Assembly: GCA_947429165.1 (NCBI GenBank) | Contig: CANEON010000003.1 | Location: 20,631-84,630, forward strand | From: an uncultured Mycoplasmataceae bacterium | Lineage (GTDB): Bacteria; Bacillota_I; Bacilli_A; Mycoplasmatales; Mycoplasmoidaceae | Length of the DNA stretch: 64,000 bases | Reading direction: 5' to 3' | Part shown: in pieces, positions 8,113-19,058 of the stretch | How the letters are laid out: each line of letters starts with the position of its first letter | Numbering within the stretch: the stretch's first letter is position 1 | Notes under the pieces: generated by a model | The model's input: only the letters and a program-made list of their open reading frames with translations | Database searches by the model: none | Told to the model about the DNA's origin: nothing | Position numbers and translations under genes: made by a program

Positions 8113-10758
8113 ATGTCATTTAAGAAAGTATTTAAATTATTATCACTTTTAACCGCTGGTTGTCTAACAACCGCTTTTGTTTCTTCGTGCTCTTGTTCTG
8201 CTATTTCTCCTTGAGTGCATGCAGATCTTCAGATTAAATGAACGGGTGATAAAACTATAGATTGTCATATTAAAGAACAACGAACAATTAGCGCTTCTTA
8301 AAAAGTTTCTGGCGAAAAATTTTCTAACATTATTTTTAAGAAAGTTTCTGACACACAATGTATTGATGTTAATGAAGATGGTTCATTGATGATTCTTAAT
8401 GAAGTTGAAACTCCGAGAGAAGTTGAGTTACAAGTACAAGCATCTTTAAAAAAAGATGAAACAAAAGTTTCGAACATAGTAACATTGAAATTTAATTTTA
8501 CATATGCACCCATTGAAAATATAGCAATAAACTATCAAGGTGGTTATACATTTAATGGCCTTGTTGGTGATATTGGTTCAGATTTAAGCACCAGTGTTAC
8601 TGCAAGTGTTCAACCATTTAATGCGTGTCCTGATGTCAGATATTCAATAGTTTCAAATGATAGAGAAATTCAAAACGATAATGTAGTAATTGATGGAACA
8701 CACATTTCTTGATCAAATAAAATTCCACATGGTACTTATCATTTTAGAATTATAGCAACATCTGTATATGACGATTCAGTATCTGCAGAATTAGATAAAG
8801 ACTTCACTATCAATATAAATTGATATCCTGTAGAAAAAGTTGACATTCTTTATGATGGATCAAAAAATCTAGAATGTTTTATGCATGAAAATGGTAATAC
8901 AAATACTATTACTACTCAAGTCGCACCATTAGGTAAAACATCTCAAGATGTTAATATACAAATTGCATGTCAACCAGCCGCACCTAATGTTCAATGGAAT
9001 AATGAAATAAAACAAATTACTTGAACATCTTTTGATACAGCTGTTCCAACCCCAATAAAAATTACTTTAACAGTAACTAGTGCAATAGATGATGAACAAA
9101 CAGCTTCTATTGAATTTAACTTAACAGTTAAAGAACCTAATCCTGAAAGAATGGAAATAAAATTCTTGACTGATTCTGGTGTTGATGCAAGTACAGATAT
9201 TCAACCAATAATTAATCAAGATACACAAGTAGAAGGCACTTTTTCTATTACAACTACACCAGAAGATGCATGTAAGGATGTAACATGAAGTGTTGAAGAT
9301 GATTCTGGAATTGGACACAATATTAGAGTTGAAAATAATAAACTTAAATGAGATGCATTTACTGAAGTGATGAGTTCCCCAACTACTATTAAAGTAGTTG
9401 CTACAAGCACAAGAGTTTCTGGTTTACAAGCTTTTAAAACATTTACATTTAAACCTATTTATGCACCAGTACAAAGTGTTGATATAACTCACCCAGAAGC
9501 CGCTTCTTTCACCACATATTCAAATACTGCTAGATTTATTACAAAAAGTGATGGTAATCCATTTACATTTCAGTCTACAGTAAATCCGGTTGACAAAACA
9601 AACCAACAAGTTACTTGATCTTTACAAGGAGATACTGCAAGTGGTAAGATTTCTTTTGACCAAACCACTCATCAAATTTCATGACAAGCACTTCCTAACT
9701 CTTCAAAACAATATTCATTTTCATTGGTAGCAACCTCTGTTCAGGATACTTTAAAGAGTGCTAAATTTGATTTAGTTTTAAATGTAAATGTACCAACTGT
9801 TCAAATTAATTGAAGTGGTTCAACAGACTTACCTACATATTACAATATTCCCGCATCAACTACTGATACATTATCTGCTTCAGTAGGTGGTGCTGATGCA
9901 GACCAAACAGTTAGATGAGAAGTTATTAATGAAACTAAAAAAGGTTTAGTTACTCTCGATCCTAATACATTAAAATTCAGTTGAGGTAATTTGACTACTA
10001 TTGGTAATTATTCATTTGATGTTAAGGCAACAAGTACAAAATATGGTAGTAGCGCAACAAAACACTTTACTTTCACTGTAGATAATGCATTACCAACCAA
10101 ACTTCTTAATATTGATGCAAATGGTGTAGTAAAAGGTTTTGTTGTTGGTTTTAATAGAGATGACTGAGCAAACAAAGGATATGATAGAATAAAATTTCCT
10201 TCTACAGTTACTGGTGTCGCTAGAAGCTTTGATTATGGAAATGTACCATCGGTAGTTAACTACCCAACTTACATAAAAACCCTTGATTTTTCAGGATGTA
10301 GCAATCTCGAATATTTAACAATGGCTTGTTTCAGAAACTTTGGTTCAATTGAAAATATTAATTTTTCTGGATGTACAAAACTTAATAAAAATAATGGTGG
10401 TGCTGGGTATGATTTTAAATTAACTGCAATTAAAACATTGGACCTTAGTCAAACAGGTTATACATCATTTAATAATCCAGATTTTAGTAACTTTTTATAT
10501 GGAATGACTGAATTAGAGAGTCTTACTCTCCCTGGAAAATTACAATCAATAACATCAAGTATTTTTTCTGGGAGTACCAAATTAAAGGAAATAATTTGAA
10601 ATAATTTAACCTCCTTACCAACAATATCTGCAAATGTTTTTGCGGGCTTACCGGAAACCGGAACAGTTAAAGTTACTGGTTCTTCTACAATATCTAAAGA
10701 ACAATTACTTGCATGTTTAAAGGCAGCTGGTTTACCTTCTAAATGAACAGCTCCTTAA
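8113..10758 (+). pseudogene. Ig-like/LRR surface lipoprotein gene interrupted by an early in-frame TAA
   Basis: ATG 8113 opens a lipoprotein signal peptide (MSFKKVFKLLSLLTAG) with lipobox AFVSSC. After 62 codons the frame meets TAA at 8299-8301, but the same frame then stays open, with UGA as Trp, for 818 codons to TAA 10756-10758. The downstream part holds about five Ig-like modules of 90-110 residues, recurring as ISW...G.Y.F...ATS..DS, from roughly 8480 to 10080. A BspA-type leucine-rich segment follows (TLDFSGCSNLEYL, SLTLPGKLQSI), then tail GLPSKWTAP. As it stands the signal peptide is cut off from the body. It could be a pseudogene, a silent recombination donor, or an escaped mutation in the sequenced clone. 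Confidence 0.8.
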
Positions 10759-10784
10759 TTATTTTAAAGTTTTAAAATAATTAA
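10755..10784. terminator. AT-rich bidirectional hairpin across two convergent stop codons
   Basis: A perfect 14-base inverted repeat TTAATTATTTTAAA/TTTAAAATAATTAA separated by GT. It spans the stop of the surface-protein gene and the stop and last codons of rpe, which abut with no spacer. It probably serves both directions, though no U-tract follows the stem. Confidence 0.5.
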
Positions 10785-11418
10785 TAATATCTTGTTTGTT
10801 TCCGCTGTACTTCATTAAGAACGAACCAGAAACAAATCAATCTGCAAGATGATAAGTTTGTTTTAACACTTCAAAATTAACTCCACCATCCAATTGAATA
10901 ATTAGTCTCGGATTTAATTCATTTTTAATTTCATTAAACTTCTTTAAGTTATCGATAGTTATTGGCATAAATTTTTGTCCACCAAATCCAGGTTGAACAC
11001 CCATAACTGTAATTAAATCTGATTGTCTTAAAATATCTTGATATTTAGAAATGTTTGTGTCTGGTTTAAGAGCAATACCAGCTAGAACATTATGATTTCT
11101 AATAAATCTAAAAAGATCAAGAGTTTCTTTTTCATCTATTGGTTCAGCGTGAAAAGTAATTGCTTTTATTCCTTTAAAAGAAATAAATTTTTCAATTCAT
11201 TCTCTTGGTTTTTCAACCATGAAATGAACTGTAATATTAAATCCATTTTCATGCAATAAATTTAACCATTCAGTACCAAAAGCTGTGTTAGGAACAAACT
11301 TGTCATCCATTACATCGTAATGGATTTGTTTTATTCCAAGCTTTTTCATTTCGTCTAATTGCTCTTGCATATTTGCAAGACTAAACGAAAGTAAAGATGG
11401 TTCAAGAATTTTGTACAT
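10759..11418 (-). CDS. rpe: Ribulose-phosphate 3-epimerase
   Basis: A 219-residue TIM-barrel enzyme interconverting ribulose-5-P and xylulose-5-P in the pentose phosphate pathway. Visible motifs: PSLLSFSLANM at the N-terminus, IHYDVMDDKFVPN with the metal-binding Asp, VHFMVEKP, VMGVQPGFGGQKF, IQLDGGVN with the second catalytic Asp, and SGSFLM near the end. UGA Trp codons include one at the WIEKF segment. It lies downstream of ktrA in the same direction, starting two bases after that stop. Confidence 0.95.
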
Positions 11419-11420
11419 GA

Positions 11421-12104
11421 TTATTTTTCTTCAATGTCTTCAACGTTAAGGATATTAACGATTGACTTAATTTTTTCGTTACGACACATGATTGTAACAA
11501 CGTCACCTAATAAGAATACAGAATCTTTAGCAGGCGGGAAGATAATCTTACCTTGACGTTGAATCATAATGACAGTAGCATCATATTTAATTTTGAAATC
11601 AAGTTTTTCAAGAGGCTTGTTAATAATATCTTCATTATTAACAACACCTTTAATTCATGAGAATCCTTCACTAACAGCATAAATGTCAATACCGATATTG
11701 AATAATGCTTGAATAGCAACACGGTTTGCAACTTCAATGTCTGGAATAACAATTCTTGCAATACCCATGGTTTTAAGAACTCTTTTGTGAATTGGGTTGT
11801 TTGCTTTAGCAATAATGTCTTTAATACCAATTTCACGTAAGTTTGCACAAACCATGATTGATTCTTCAATACTTGTAACACCTACTATTACAGTTCTTGA
11901 ATTTTGCACACCAACTTCAACTAAAGAGTTAATGTCAGTTGCATCACATTTAAATGCAACATCAAATATCTTTGATGCTTTTTCAATCTTTTCGTTATCT
12001 TTATCGATAACCATTACATTTTTACCAGCATCATTAAGTTTAGAGGCTACTTCGTAACCAAATCTTCCTAAACCAATGACACAATAATCATTTTTTTCTC
12101 TCAT
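11421..12104 (-). CDS. ktrA: Potassium uptake regulatory subunit (KtrA/TrkA, RCK)
   Basis: A 227-residue peripheral gating subunit. The N-terminal RCK/Rossmann domain has the nucleotide-binding loop GLGRFGYEVA and the acidic end of the second strand VIDKDNEKI. A C-terminal RCK_C domain spans about residues 135-227. It should bind NAD(H), ADP or ATP and control the KtrB channel encoded divergently 77 bases away. The start follows a GGAGAA ribosome binding site (12107-12112). UGA Trp follows GFS at about residue 150. Confidence 0.92.
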
Positions 12105-12127
12105 ATTTTCTCCAAATAGATAACTTT

Positions 12128-12162
12128 ATTATATGTAAGAAATTATTATTGATATATATAAT
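12128..12162. promoter_or_regulatory. Divergent promoters between ktrA and ktrB
   Basis: A minus-strand TATAAT (plus-strand ATTATA 12128-12133) faces ktrA and a plus-strand TATAAT at 12157-12162 faces ktrB. The two halves of the potassium system are thus driven back to back from one 77-base gap. Confidence 0.5.
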
Positions 12163-12181
12163 TAATTAATATTAAGAGTTT

Positions 12182-13825
12182 ATGTTGACTAAAGATACAG
12201 AAAAAAATTCTCATAATATTGAAAACATTAGTAAGAGAAAACATAAAACTCTTTCTAAAGTTTTAGGAATCATTTTTGGACGTACAGTTCCTCAAAAAAT
12301 GTTCCGTCTATATTTCTTATTTATTTTGTTAGGAGCAATACTATTGTATTGTCCTTTTTCTCTTCAAAATGGATACCAAATTCAAATTGATCCATTAAAA
12401 CCAATGGAAGGTACTAATGTAAGAACATATAAGTTCTGGGATGCTTTATTCATTGCGTGTAGTGGTTTTAGTGATACAGGATTAACACCAGCAGTTATAT
12501 CAACTTCATTTACAATTTTTGGTCAAGTAGTTTTAATGTTATTAATTGAAATTGGTGGTATTGGATTAATCTCAATTTTCTTTTTAATTTGAAACTTATT
12601 TAAAAAATGAAATAAAGTTGATCTTAACCAAATGGTTATGCTTCAAGCAGAAAGAGGAAACGAAAAACTTGGTAACTCTTTTAAAATGGTTAGAAAGGCA
12701 GTAGTTTTCATTCTTCTTTGAGAATTGGCATTTGGTTTAATTTACTCAATTTGAATGTATGCTGTACCAGCATATCAACAAGCTAGCTTTTTAGGTGGAA
12801 GTGATATGAGACCAACTCATGACACAGATCAATTGTTAAGTTGTTACCACAACTATGGACAATGTTTATGAATTGGTATATTCACTTCTATTTCTGCAAT
12901 TAATAACGCAGGATTTGACATCTTTGAAGGTACTTCATCATTAGCTTCATATAGAAATGACTGAAACACAATTTTCCAGTTATTCATTATTATTGAAATC
13001 GTTGTAGGTGGTATTGGTTATCCGGTTATCTTTGATCGAATGGAAAAAAGAAAGAATGCTAGAAAAGGAATAAAGACTAGAACGTCTTTATTCACTAAAG
13101 TTGCTTTGTCTTCATATTTTATTATTGCTGTTATTGGTCTAATCTTAGCTTTTGGTTTTGAAGGAATTGATGCTAAATTTAATACAGATGAATATTCTAT
13201 ATTCACAGATCCAAATACTTATGGTGAATTTGGTAAAGCAGAAGGATGAAACAAAATGTTCTGTGTTTTGTTTAATGTAATGACTACAAGATCTGCCGGA
13301 TTCTCTACATTAGATCACAACTTATTGTGTGCTGGAACAAAATGAACAAACTGTTTGTTAATGTTTATTGGTGGTTCACCTTCTTCAACTGCTGGTGGTA
13401 TCCGTACAACAACATTTGTAATTATTGCTATAGCAATATTTAACAAGATGATTGGTAAAAATAGGGTTTCAATGTATAAACGTACAATTCCAACAAGCAA
13501 AGTTAAAGACTCGTTAATTGTTTTTAGTTCATCAATTATCTTAGTAACATTAGTTACTTTGTTAATTACATATACTCAATATGGACAAGATAATTTACCA
13601 CAATTCCAATTATTGAGTGTATTGTATGAAGCAACAAGTGCGTTTGGTACTGTTGGTTTATCAGTCGGTATTACTTCCCAAATTACTCCTCTTGGTCAAA
13701 TACTGTTGATCGTTTTAATGTTCGTTGGCCAATTAGGTGTGTCTTCTACACTTCTTTCTTGAACAAGAAGAAATCCTAAAGGTAACCTTGCAGTATATCC
13801 CGAAGAAGATATCAGAATTGGATAA
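12182..13825 (+). CDS. ktrB: Potassium uptake membrane subunit (KtrB/TrkH)
   Basis: A 547-residue polytopic transporter of the SKT superfamily. Repeated MPM units are visible, each with a selectivity-filter segment: ACSGFSDTGLTP, AINNAGFDIF, TTRSAGFSTLDH and TSAFGTVGLS. These surround about eight to ten membrane helices, with a basic cytoplasmic N-terminus. It forms the K+ (or Na+-coupled K+) pathway gated by KtrA next door. Multiple UGA Trp codons occur. It ends 12 bases before gmk, which carries its own TATAAT within that gap. Confidence 0.93.
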
Positions 13826-13837
13826 TATAATAAAGTT

Positions 13838-14437
13838 ATGGCTAATAAAAAAGGTTTATTAATTGTTATTAGTGGTCCAAGCGGTGTTGGTAAAAGGACT
13901 GTTTTAACTCCGTTAATGAACGATAAGTCTTTAAACTTAGCATATTCTATTTCCATGACAACTCGGCCAAAAAGATTTGATGAAGTTCATGGTAAAGATT
14001 ATTTCTTTTTAACAAAGCAAGAATTTGAGCAACAAATTAAAGATGGTAATCTTCTTGAATGAGCAACATATGTTGATAACTATTATGGAACACCAAAAGA
14101 TTATGTAAATAATTTACGTAAAGAAGGCAAAAATGTTCTTTTAGAAATTGAACCTCAAGGTGCTTTATTAATTATGGATTATGCTAAAAAGCATAATGAT
14201 CACAGATTCTTAACAGTCTTTGTTGCTCCTCAATCCCTTGAACATTTAAAATCTAGATTATTAAAACGTGCAACCGAAAGTGAAGAAAAAATTCTGAAGA
14301 GAATCAAGCAAGCAGAGTGAGAATTAACTTTAACTGATAAATATGATTACACAGTAATCAATGGTGATAATCCTTCTGACGCAACAAAGAAGTTAAAAGA
14401 CATCTTGCAGAAAAAAATAAACGAAAATGTCGACTAA
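13838..14437 (+). CDS. gmk: Guanylate kinase
   Basis: A 199-residue enzyme phosphorylating GMP to GDP. The P-loop is SGPSGVGKRTV (residues 9-19), in which the usual GT is RT. The GMP-binding region SMTTRPKRFDEVHGKDYFF is typical, and a downstream LLKRATESEEKILKR segment forms the lid. TATAAT at 13826-13831 ends 6 bases before the ATG and no ribosome binding site is present. The 3' end overlaps rlmN by 11 bases. Confidence 0.96.
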
Positions 14438-15479
14438 TAAAACATCAATTTATAGTTACGATTTAAAAAGTCTTGAAGAAAAATTTATTAGTTTAGGATT
14501 AAAGAAATTTAACGCTAAACAAGTTTTTCAATGAATCTACCAAAAAGGTGTTGTTGATTTTGACAAGATGTCTAACATTGCAAAATCATCTATTGAGATT
14601 CTTAAAAATAATTTTATTTTTAATCAATTTAAAATCATTAACACTCTTATTGATCCAAGAGACGAAACAACTAAATTTTTATTTGAGTTATCTGATAAAA
14701 GGGTAATTGAAACTGTGTTAATGAAATTTGATTACGGATACAGTATTTGTGTTTCGAGCCAAGTTGGTTGCAACATGGGTTGCAAGTTCTGTGCTTCAGG
14801 ATTGTTAAAGAAAATACGAAGTTTAAATGTTGATGAACTTGTTTTACAAGTTGTTACAGTAAATAACTATTTGAGACAGAACAATAAGAGTCCTATTTCA
14901 AATTTAGTTTGTATGGGAATTGGTGAACCATTTGATAACTATGACAACATCAAAAAATTCTTAAGCATTTTAAATGATCCATTTGCTATCGGATTAGGTG
15001 CTAGACACATTACTGTGTCTACTTGTGGTCTAATAAATAAGATAGTAGAGTTTGGAAAAGATTTCCCTCAAATGAATTTAGCTATTTCCCTTCATGCTCC
15101 AAATGATGAGTTAAGAGATAAACTTATGCCAGTGAACCACGCTTATCCCTTATCAATGTTAATTGATTCGTTAATTAAATACCAAAAGATTACTAAGAAT
15201 AGAATTGGTATCGAATACATATTGTTAAAAGGAATTAACGATACTGCTGAATGTGCAAAACAATTAGTTAAAATCCTTAAACCAATTTATTGCTATATCA
15301 ACTTAATTCGTTATAACGAAGTTGCAGAAAATGAGTTTAAAACAAGCGATAAAGTTAATGATTTTTCTAAAATATTAAACTCTAATAATATAATTTGTAC
15401 TATACGTCTTGAAAGAGGAAGTAAGATTGCTGCGGCGTGTGGACAACTAAGAGCGAACTATGAAAAAGACAAGTTTTAA
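14427..15479 (+). CDS. rlmN: Dual-specificity 23S rRNA/tRNA adenine-C2 methyltransferase RlmN
   Basis: A 350-residue radical-SAM enzyme methylating A2503 of 23S rRNA and A37 of some tRNAs. The iron-sulphur motif CNMGCKFC (residues about 115-122) is followed by VCMGIGEPF and HITVSTCGL. The C-terminal catalytic Cys lies in IAAACGQL. The start ATGTCGACT at 14427 lies inside the end of gmk and the end overlaps the phosphatase gene by 20 bases, indicating a tightly coupled gmk-rlmN-stp-prkC operon. Confidence 0.95.
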
Positions 15480-16227
15480 ATTTAATTATTCATTTGCAAC
15501 CGCAAAAGGTTTAAGAGATCACAACGAAGATGCTGGATGAGTTGGAGAAAACAAATCTAAGCAATGCTTAGCAATCGTTTGTGATGGTATTGGTTCACAA
15601 ACTGACAGTCAGATCGCTTCTAACATGATTGTTGATTATTTCAAGACCCAATTTAACAAGAAAAGAATAATTCTAAATCCTGATTTATGAGTTAAAAAAA
15701 CTCTTGCAACAGCTAGAAAAAAATTAACAAATCATTGTAAGAAGAATTTACAAGGTAAAAAAATTACAACTACATTCTGTATGTGTTTAATTGAAAGAAA
15801 CGGAATGATGCATTGTTACAGTCTTGGCGATTCAAGACTTTACCACTTTATTTCTAATAAATTTAAATGGGTTCAAATAACAAAAGACCACAATTTATAC
15901 AACTATTTAGTTGATTCAAATGCTTCTCAAGAAACTTTTGTAAAGTTTAAAGACAAATTCTTAGCTTTAACAAAATTCGTTGATTCCGACCCCGCTTATC
16001 CTTTATCTTTTGATAAATTCAATATTCAACTAGAAAATGGTGATCTTGTTTTCATAGGTTCAGATGGAGTTTATAACTTCATTAATATGTTTTTTATTGA
16101 TGAATACATCAAGAAAAACAGAAACATTCCTTTTTCAGAAACTTCAAAAGCGTTAATTAAAGAAGCTTTAAAGAACCATAGTAATGATAACTTAACAGCA
16201 ATTGTTATTGAAGGATTTAATAGATAA
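15460..16227 (+). CDS. stp: PP2C-type Ser/Thr protein phosphatase
   Basis: A 255-residue PPM/PP2C phosphatase, Mn2+-dependent, expected to reverse PrkC phosphorylation. Visible motifs: KGLRDHNEDAGW with the metal-binding NED, VCDGIGSQ, YSLGDSRLY, IGSDGVYNF and the terminal NDNLTAIVIEG. The usual DGMGGH is DGIGSQ. The start overlaps the rlmN end, and its stop overlaps the kinase start as TAATG. Confidence 0.92.
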
Positions 16228-17399
16228 TGGCTGAACAAGAAAAAAAAGAAGAACTAACCCCTAAAAAAGAAGATCCTCTTTTTTCAAAAGGAAGTCTTGT
16301 TCTTGGACAATATGAAATAATCAGAGAAATAGGTAGAGGCGGAATGAACTCTATCATTTATTTAGCTGAAGATACAACTATTGATCTTAATAAATATCCT
16401 TTACAAAGTAAAAATGTTGCTGTTAAAGTTGTTACTAAAAACAACACGATCACAGAAGCTGAATGAATAAAATTCATGGATGAATGCGTTACTTGCAATC
16501 GTGTCGGAAATTTACCAAACATTGTAAAGACATATCAAGTAGCAAAAATCAACAATGATAATACTATCGTTATTGTAATGGAATATATTGATGGTATTTC
16601 GTTACGTGATTACTTAAATACCCATGGGTATTTAAGTATTCAAGAATCAATTTATTTATTTCAAAAAATTCTTTTAGGTATAAAAGAACTACATAGTTTT
16701 AAACAAAAGATTATTCACCGTGATTTAAAGCCTGAAAACATCTTATTAACTCACGACTTAAGACAAGTTAAAATTATTGATTTTGGTATTTCATCAGTTG
16801 TTGAAATCAAACAAGATAGTGAGAACTCAGTCCTTACAAATGAAAATGCTTTATATGGAACATATCCATATATTTCACCAGATATTTTCCAATTAAAACA
16901 AAGTTCTGAATCAAAAATTAATTCGAGCTTTATTTCTGAACAATTTGATTTTTATTCCTTAGGAATAATCTTTTACGAAATGTTAATTGGTAAAAAGCCT
17001 TTCTATGCTGATAACTATAACAATGCCCAAGTTATTAAATTACCTTTAACATACGATATGCCAATAATGAGTGATATTAATCCAAATATCACTCCTGCGA
17101 TTGAAAATATTATTTTTAGATGTATTGCATCTAAACCAAGTGATATTAGATATCGTTATCACTCTGTTCAAGAAATCATTAATGATTTAGATGCGGTTGA
17201 AAAACAAAAAGTTAACTTAGTTGATCAAAAACTTATTAAGTCAAGAAAAGAAAGAACATTCCAAACAAAAAATGTTTTTGATGTAACTAAGCAAAAAGAA
17301 AGAGAACGTTTCTATGAAAAATGATGATTCTTCTGATCAATAACATTATTTGCTTTAGCAATCGTCATAATTACACTTACTCTTAGATATATAGAATAA
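16227..17399 (+). CDS. prkC: Membrane-anchored Ser/Thr protein kinase (PrkC/PknB type, no PASTA)
   Basis: A 390-residue Hanks-type kinase. Visible elements: Gly-rich loop IGRGGMNSIIYLAE, VK of AVKVV, catalytic loop HRDLKPEN (about residue 165), DFGIS, the GTYPYISPD activation segment and a late Arg. After a basic juxtamembrane linker comes one C-terminal membrane helix (SITLFALAIVIITLTLRYIE), then the protein stops. It has no extracellular PASTA repeats, which fits an organism without peptidoglycan. Two consecutive UGA codons encode WW just before the helix. It is paired with the phosphatase upstream. Confidence 0.93.
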
Positions 17400-17419
17400 A
17401 ATAATATACGGAGGACACA

Positions 17420-18709
17420 ATGCTTAAATTTAATACTTCAAATACCTTAAGATTAAAAGATAAACACATCCAAAGAAAATACCAAAAGGAAATCGATAAA
17501 ATTCATAAAGGATTCTTAACTAATTCTTTACCTGGAATGGAGATGTTAGGATGGGTTAATATTATTGATTTCTATAGAAATCAAGATCTTCTTGCAATGA
17601 AGAAAAAAGCAACTCAATGAAAAAAAGAAGATTTGAAGTATGTTTTAGTTATTGGTATTGGTGGTTCTTATTTAGGCGTTAAAGCAGCTATTGATATGTG
17701 TAACGGATCAATTGGTTTCACCAAAACAAAATTTATTTACATTCACAATATGTGTAGTTCATATATTGCTGATGTAATTAAAAAAGTTGGTAAGAATAAA
17801 TTTGGTATTGTTGTTATTTCAAAATCTGGAACTACTATTGAACCTGCAATTGCTTTCAGATTGTTCAAAGAAATAATGATTAAAAACTTTGGCAAAGAAT
17901 ATGCTCAAAAAATGATAGTAGCAGTTACAGACAAAGAAAAAGGAACTTTACATAATTTAGCTAAAGCTAATAAGTGAACAATGTTCGTTATTCCTGATGA
18001 CGTTGGAGGAAGATATTCTACTTTAACTCCTGTTGGTATGTTCCCAATGATCTTAGCAGGATTAGATCCATTAGAAATCCTTAAAGGTGCTAAACAAGCA
18101 TTAAGTGATACAAAGAGTTTTAACTTAAAAAACAATTCGGCTTTTTTATATGCATGTTATAGACATTATTTGCATGTTTATCAAAAATACCAAGTTGAAA
18201 ACTTCATAGTTTATGATCCATCATTAACTATGGTTGGAGAACAATGAAAACAATTGTTTGGTGAATCTGAAGGAAAATCACACAAAGCGATGTATCCAAC
18301 AATTAGTTTGTTTACTACAGACTTACACGCTCTTGGACAATACTTACAAGAAGGAACAAGAAATTTCATTGAAACAACTCTTTGAGTTGAACAACCTAGA
18401 AAAGATATTAAACTATCAATTGGTGATAATGATGATGGTTTAAAATATTTAAATTCTAAAACACTTCATTACATTAATGAAAAAGCGTTCCAAGGAACAG
18501 TTGCAGCTCATACAAAAAATGGTAAAGTTAATAATCTAATTATTAATATCACAAAAGCTGATGAATATCATTATGGATATTTATACATTTGATTATGTCG
18601 TGCAGCAATGATGAGCGGATACTTATTAAAAATTAATCCATTTAATCAACCTGGAGTCGAAGCATATAAAACAAACATGTTCTCTTTATTAAAGAGAAAA
18701 ACGAAATAA
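17420..18709 (+). CDS. pgi: Glucose-6-phosphate isomerase
   Basis: A 429-residue glycolytic enzyme of the short Gram-positive type, interconverting glucose-6-P and fructose-6-P. Motifs: [38 protein letters not shown] and, near the end, [12 protein letters not shown] with the catalytic Lys region. The ATG follows a strong GGAGG at 17410-17414, unlike most genes here. Several UGA Trp codons interrupt it under the standard code. It is followed by a strong terminator. Confidence 0.96.
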
Positions 18710-18728
18710 TCTTAAACTTATTTTGAAC

Positions 18729-18761
18729 AAAATAGAGACACTTTTTGTGCCTCTATTTTTT
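18729..18761 (+). terminator. Rho-independent terminator after pgi
   Basis: A 12-position stem AAATAGAGACAC/GTGCCTCTATTT with one internal A-C mismatch, a TTTTT loop and a trailing T run, about 20 bases after the pgi stop. Confidence 0.85.
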
Positions 18762-18813
18762 CACTTTGGTAGTAAGATTAATCTACTGTGAAAAATGGGA
18801 GTTTATAATATAT

Positions 18814-19032
18814 ATGAGAAAAGAGTATAAATATTCAAATCTTAAACAAGAAACAAATACATCAGGAATAGTTATGTTAGAACCTTCTAAGAAAATAAAG
18901 AAAAGAAAACCAGGAGTGAAACCACCAAGAATTTCTAATCGTCAAATATTAGAACAGATTCTTAAACGTCTGGATGAACACGATCAACTATTTAAAACAC
19001 TTATTAAAGCTAATAACCTTAAGACAAAATAA
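18814..19032 (+). CDS. Small basic protein, unknown function
   Basis: A 72-residue protein I do not recognise. The middle is strongly basic and proline-containing (KKIKKRKPGVKPPRISNR), followed by an amphipathic helix RQILEQILKRLDEHDQLFKTL; together this suggests nucleic-acid or protein binding, which is only inference. The chosen ATG 18814 lies 5 bases after a TATAAT at 18804-18809, so the transcript would be leaderless or nearly so; an upstream in-frame start would lie before the promoter. A terminator follows directly, which supports a real short gene. Confidence 0.6.
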   Translation: MRKEYKYSNLKQETNTSGIVMLEPSKKIKKRKPGVKPPRISNRQILEQILKRLDEHDQLFKTLIKANNLKTK

Positions 19033-19035
19033 AAA

Positions 19036-19058
19036 AAAGATTATTTAGATAATCTTTT
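19036..19058. terminator. Bidirectional terminator between the 72-residue protein and ackA
   Basis: Stem AAAGATTA/TAATCTTT with loop TTTAGA. Runs of A on the left and T on the right give U-tracts on both strands. The stem includes the ackA stop codon. Confidence 0.7.

Noticed and set aside
11797..12057. 86-codon plus-strand open frame
   Set aside because: Antisense to the conserved RCK domain of ktrA; composition follows the complement of that gene.
12182..13825. Many TGA codons read as multiple frameshifts, nonsense mutations or selenocysteine sites
   Set aside because: Throughout the window TGA falls at conserved Trp positions (for example WCGPC in thioredoxin), so the genetic code is type 4.
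18234..18443. 69-codon open frame suggesting a frameshift in pgi
   Set aside because: The pgi frame continues correctly through UGA Trp at 18244; this frame is a shadow with no family features.
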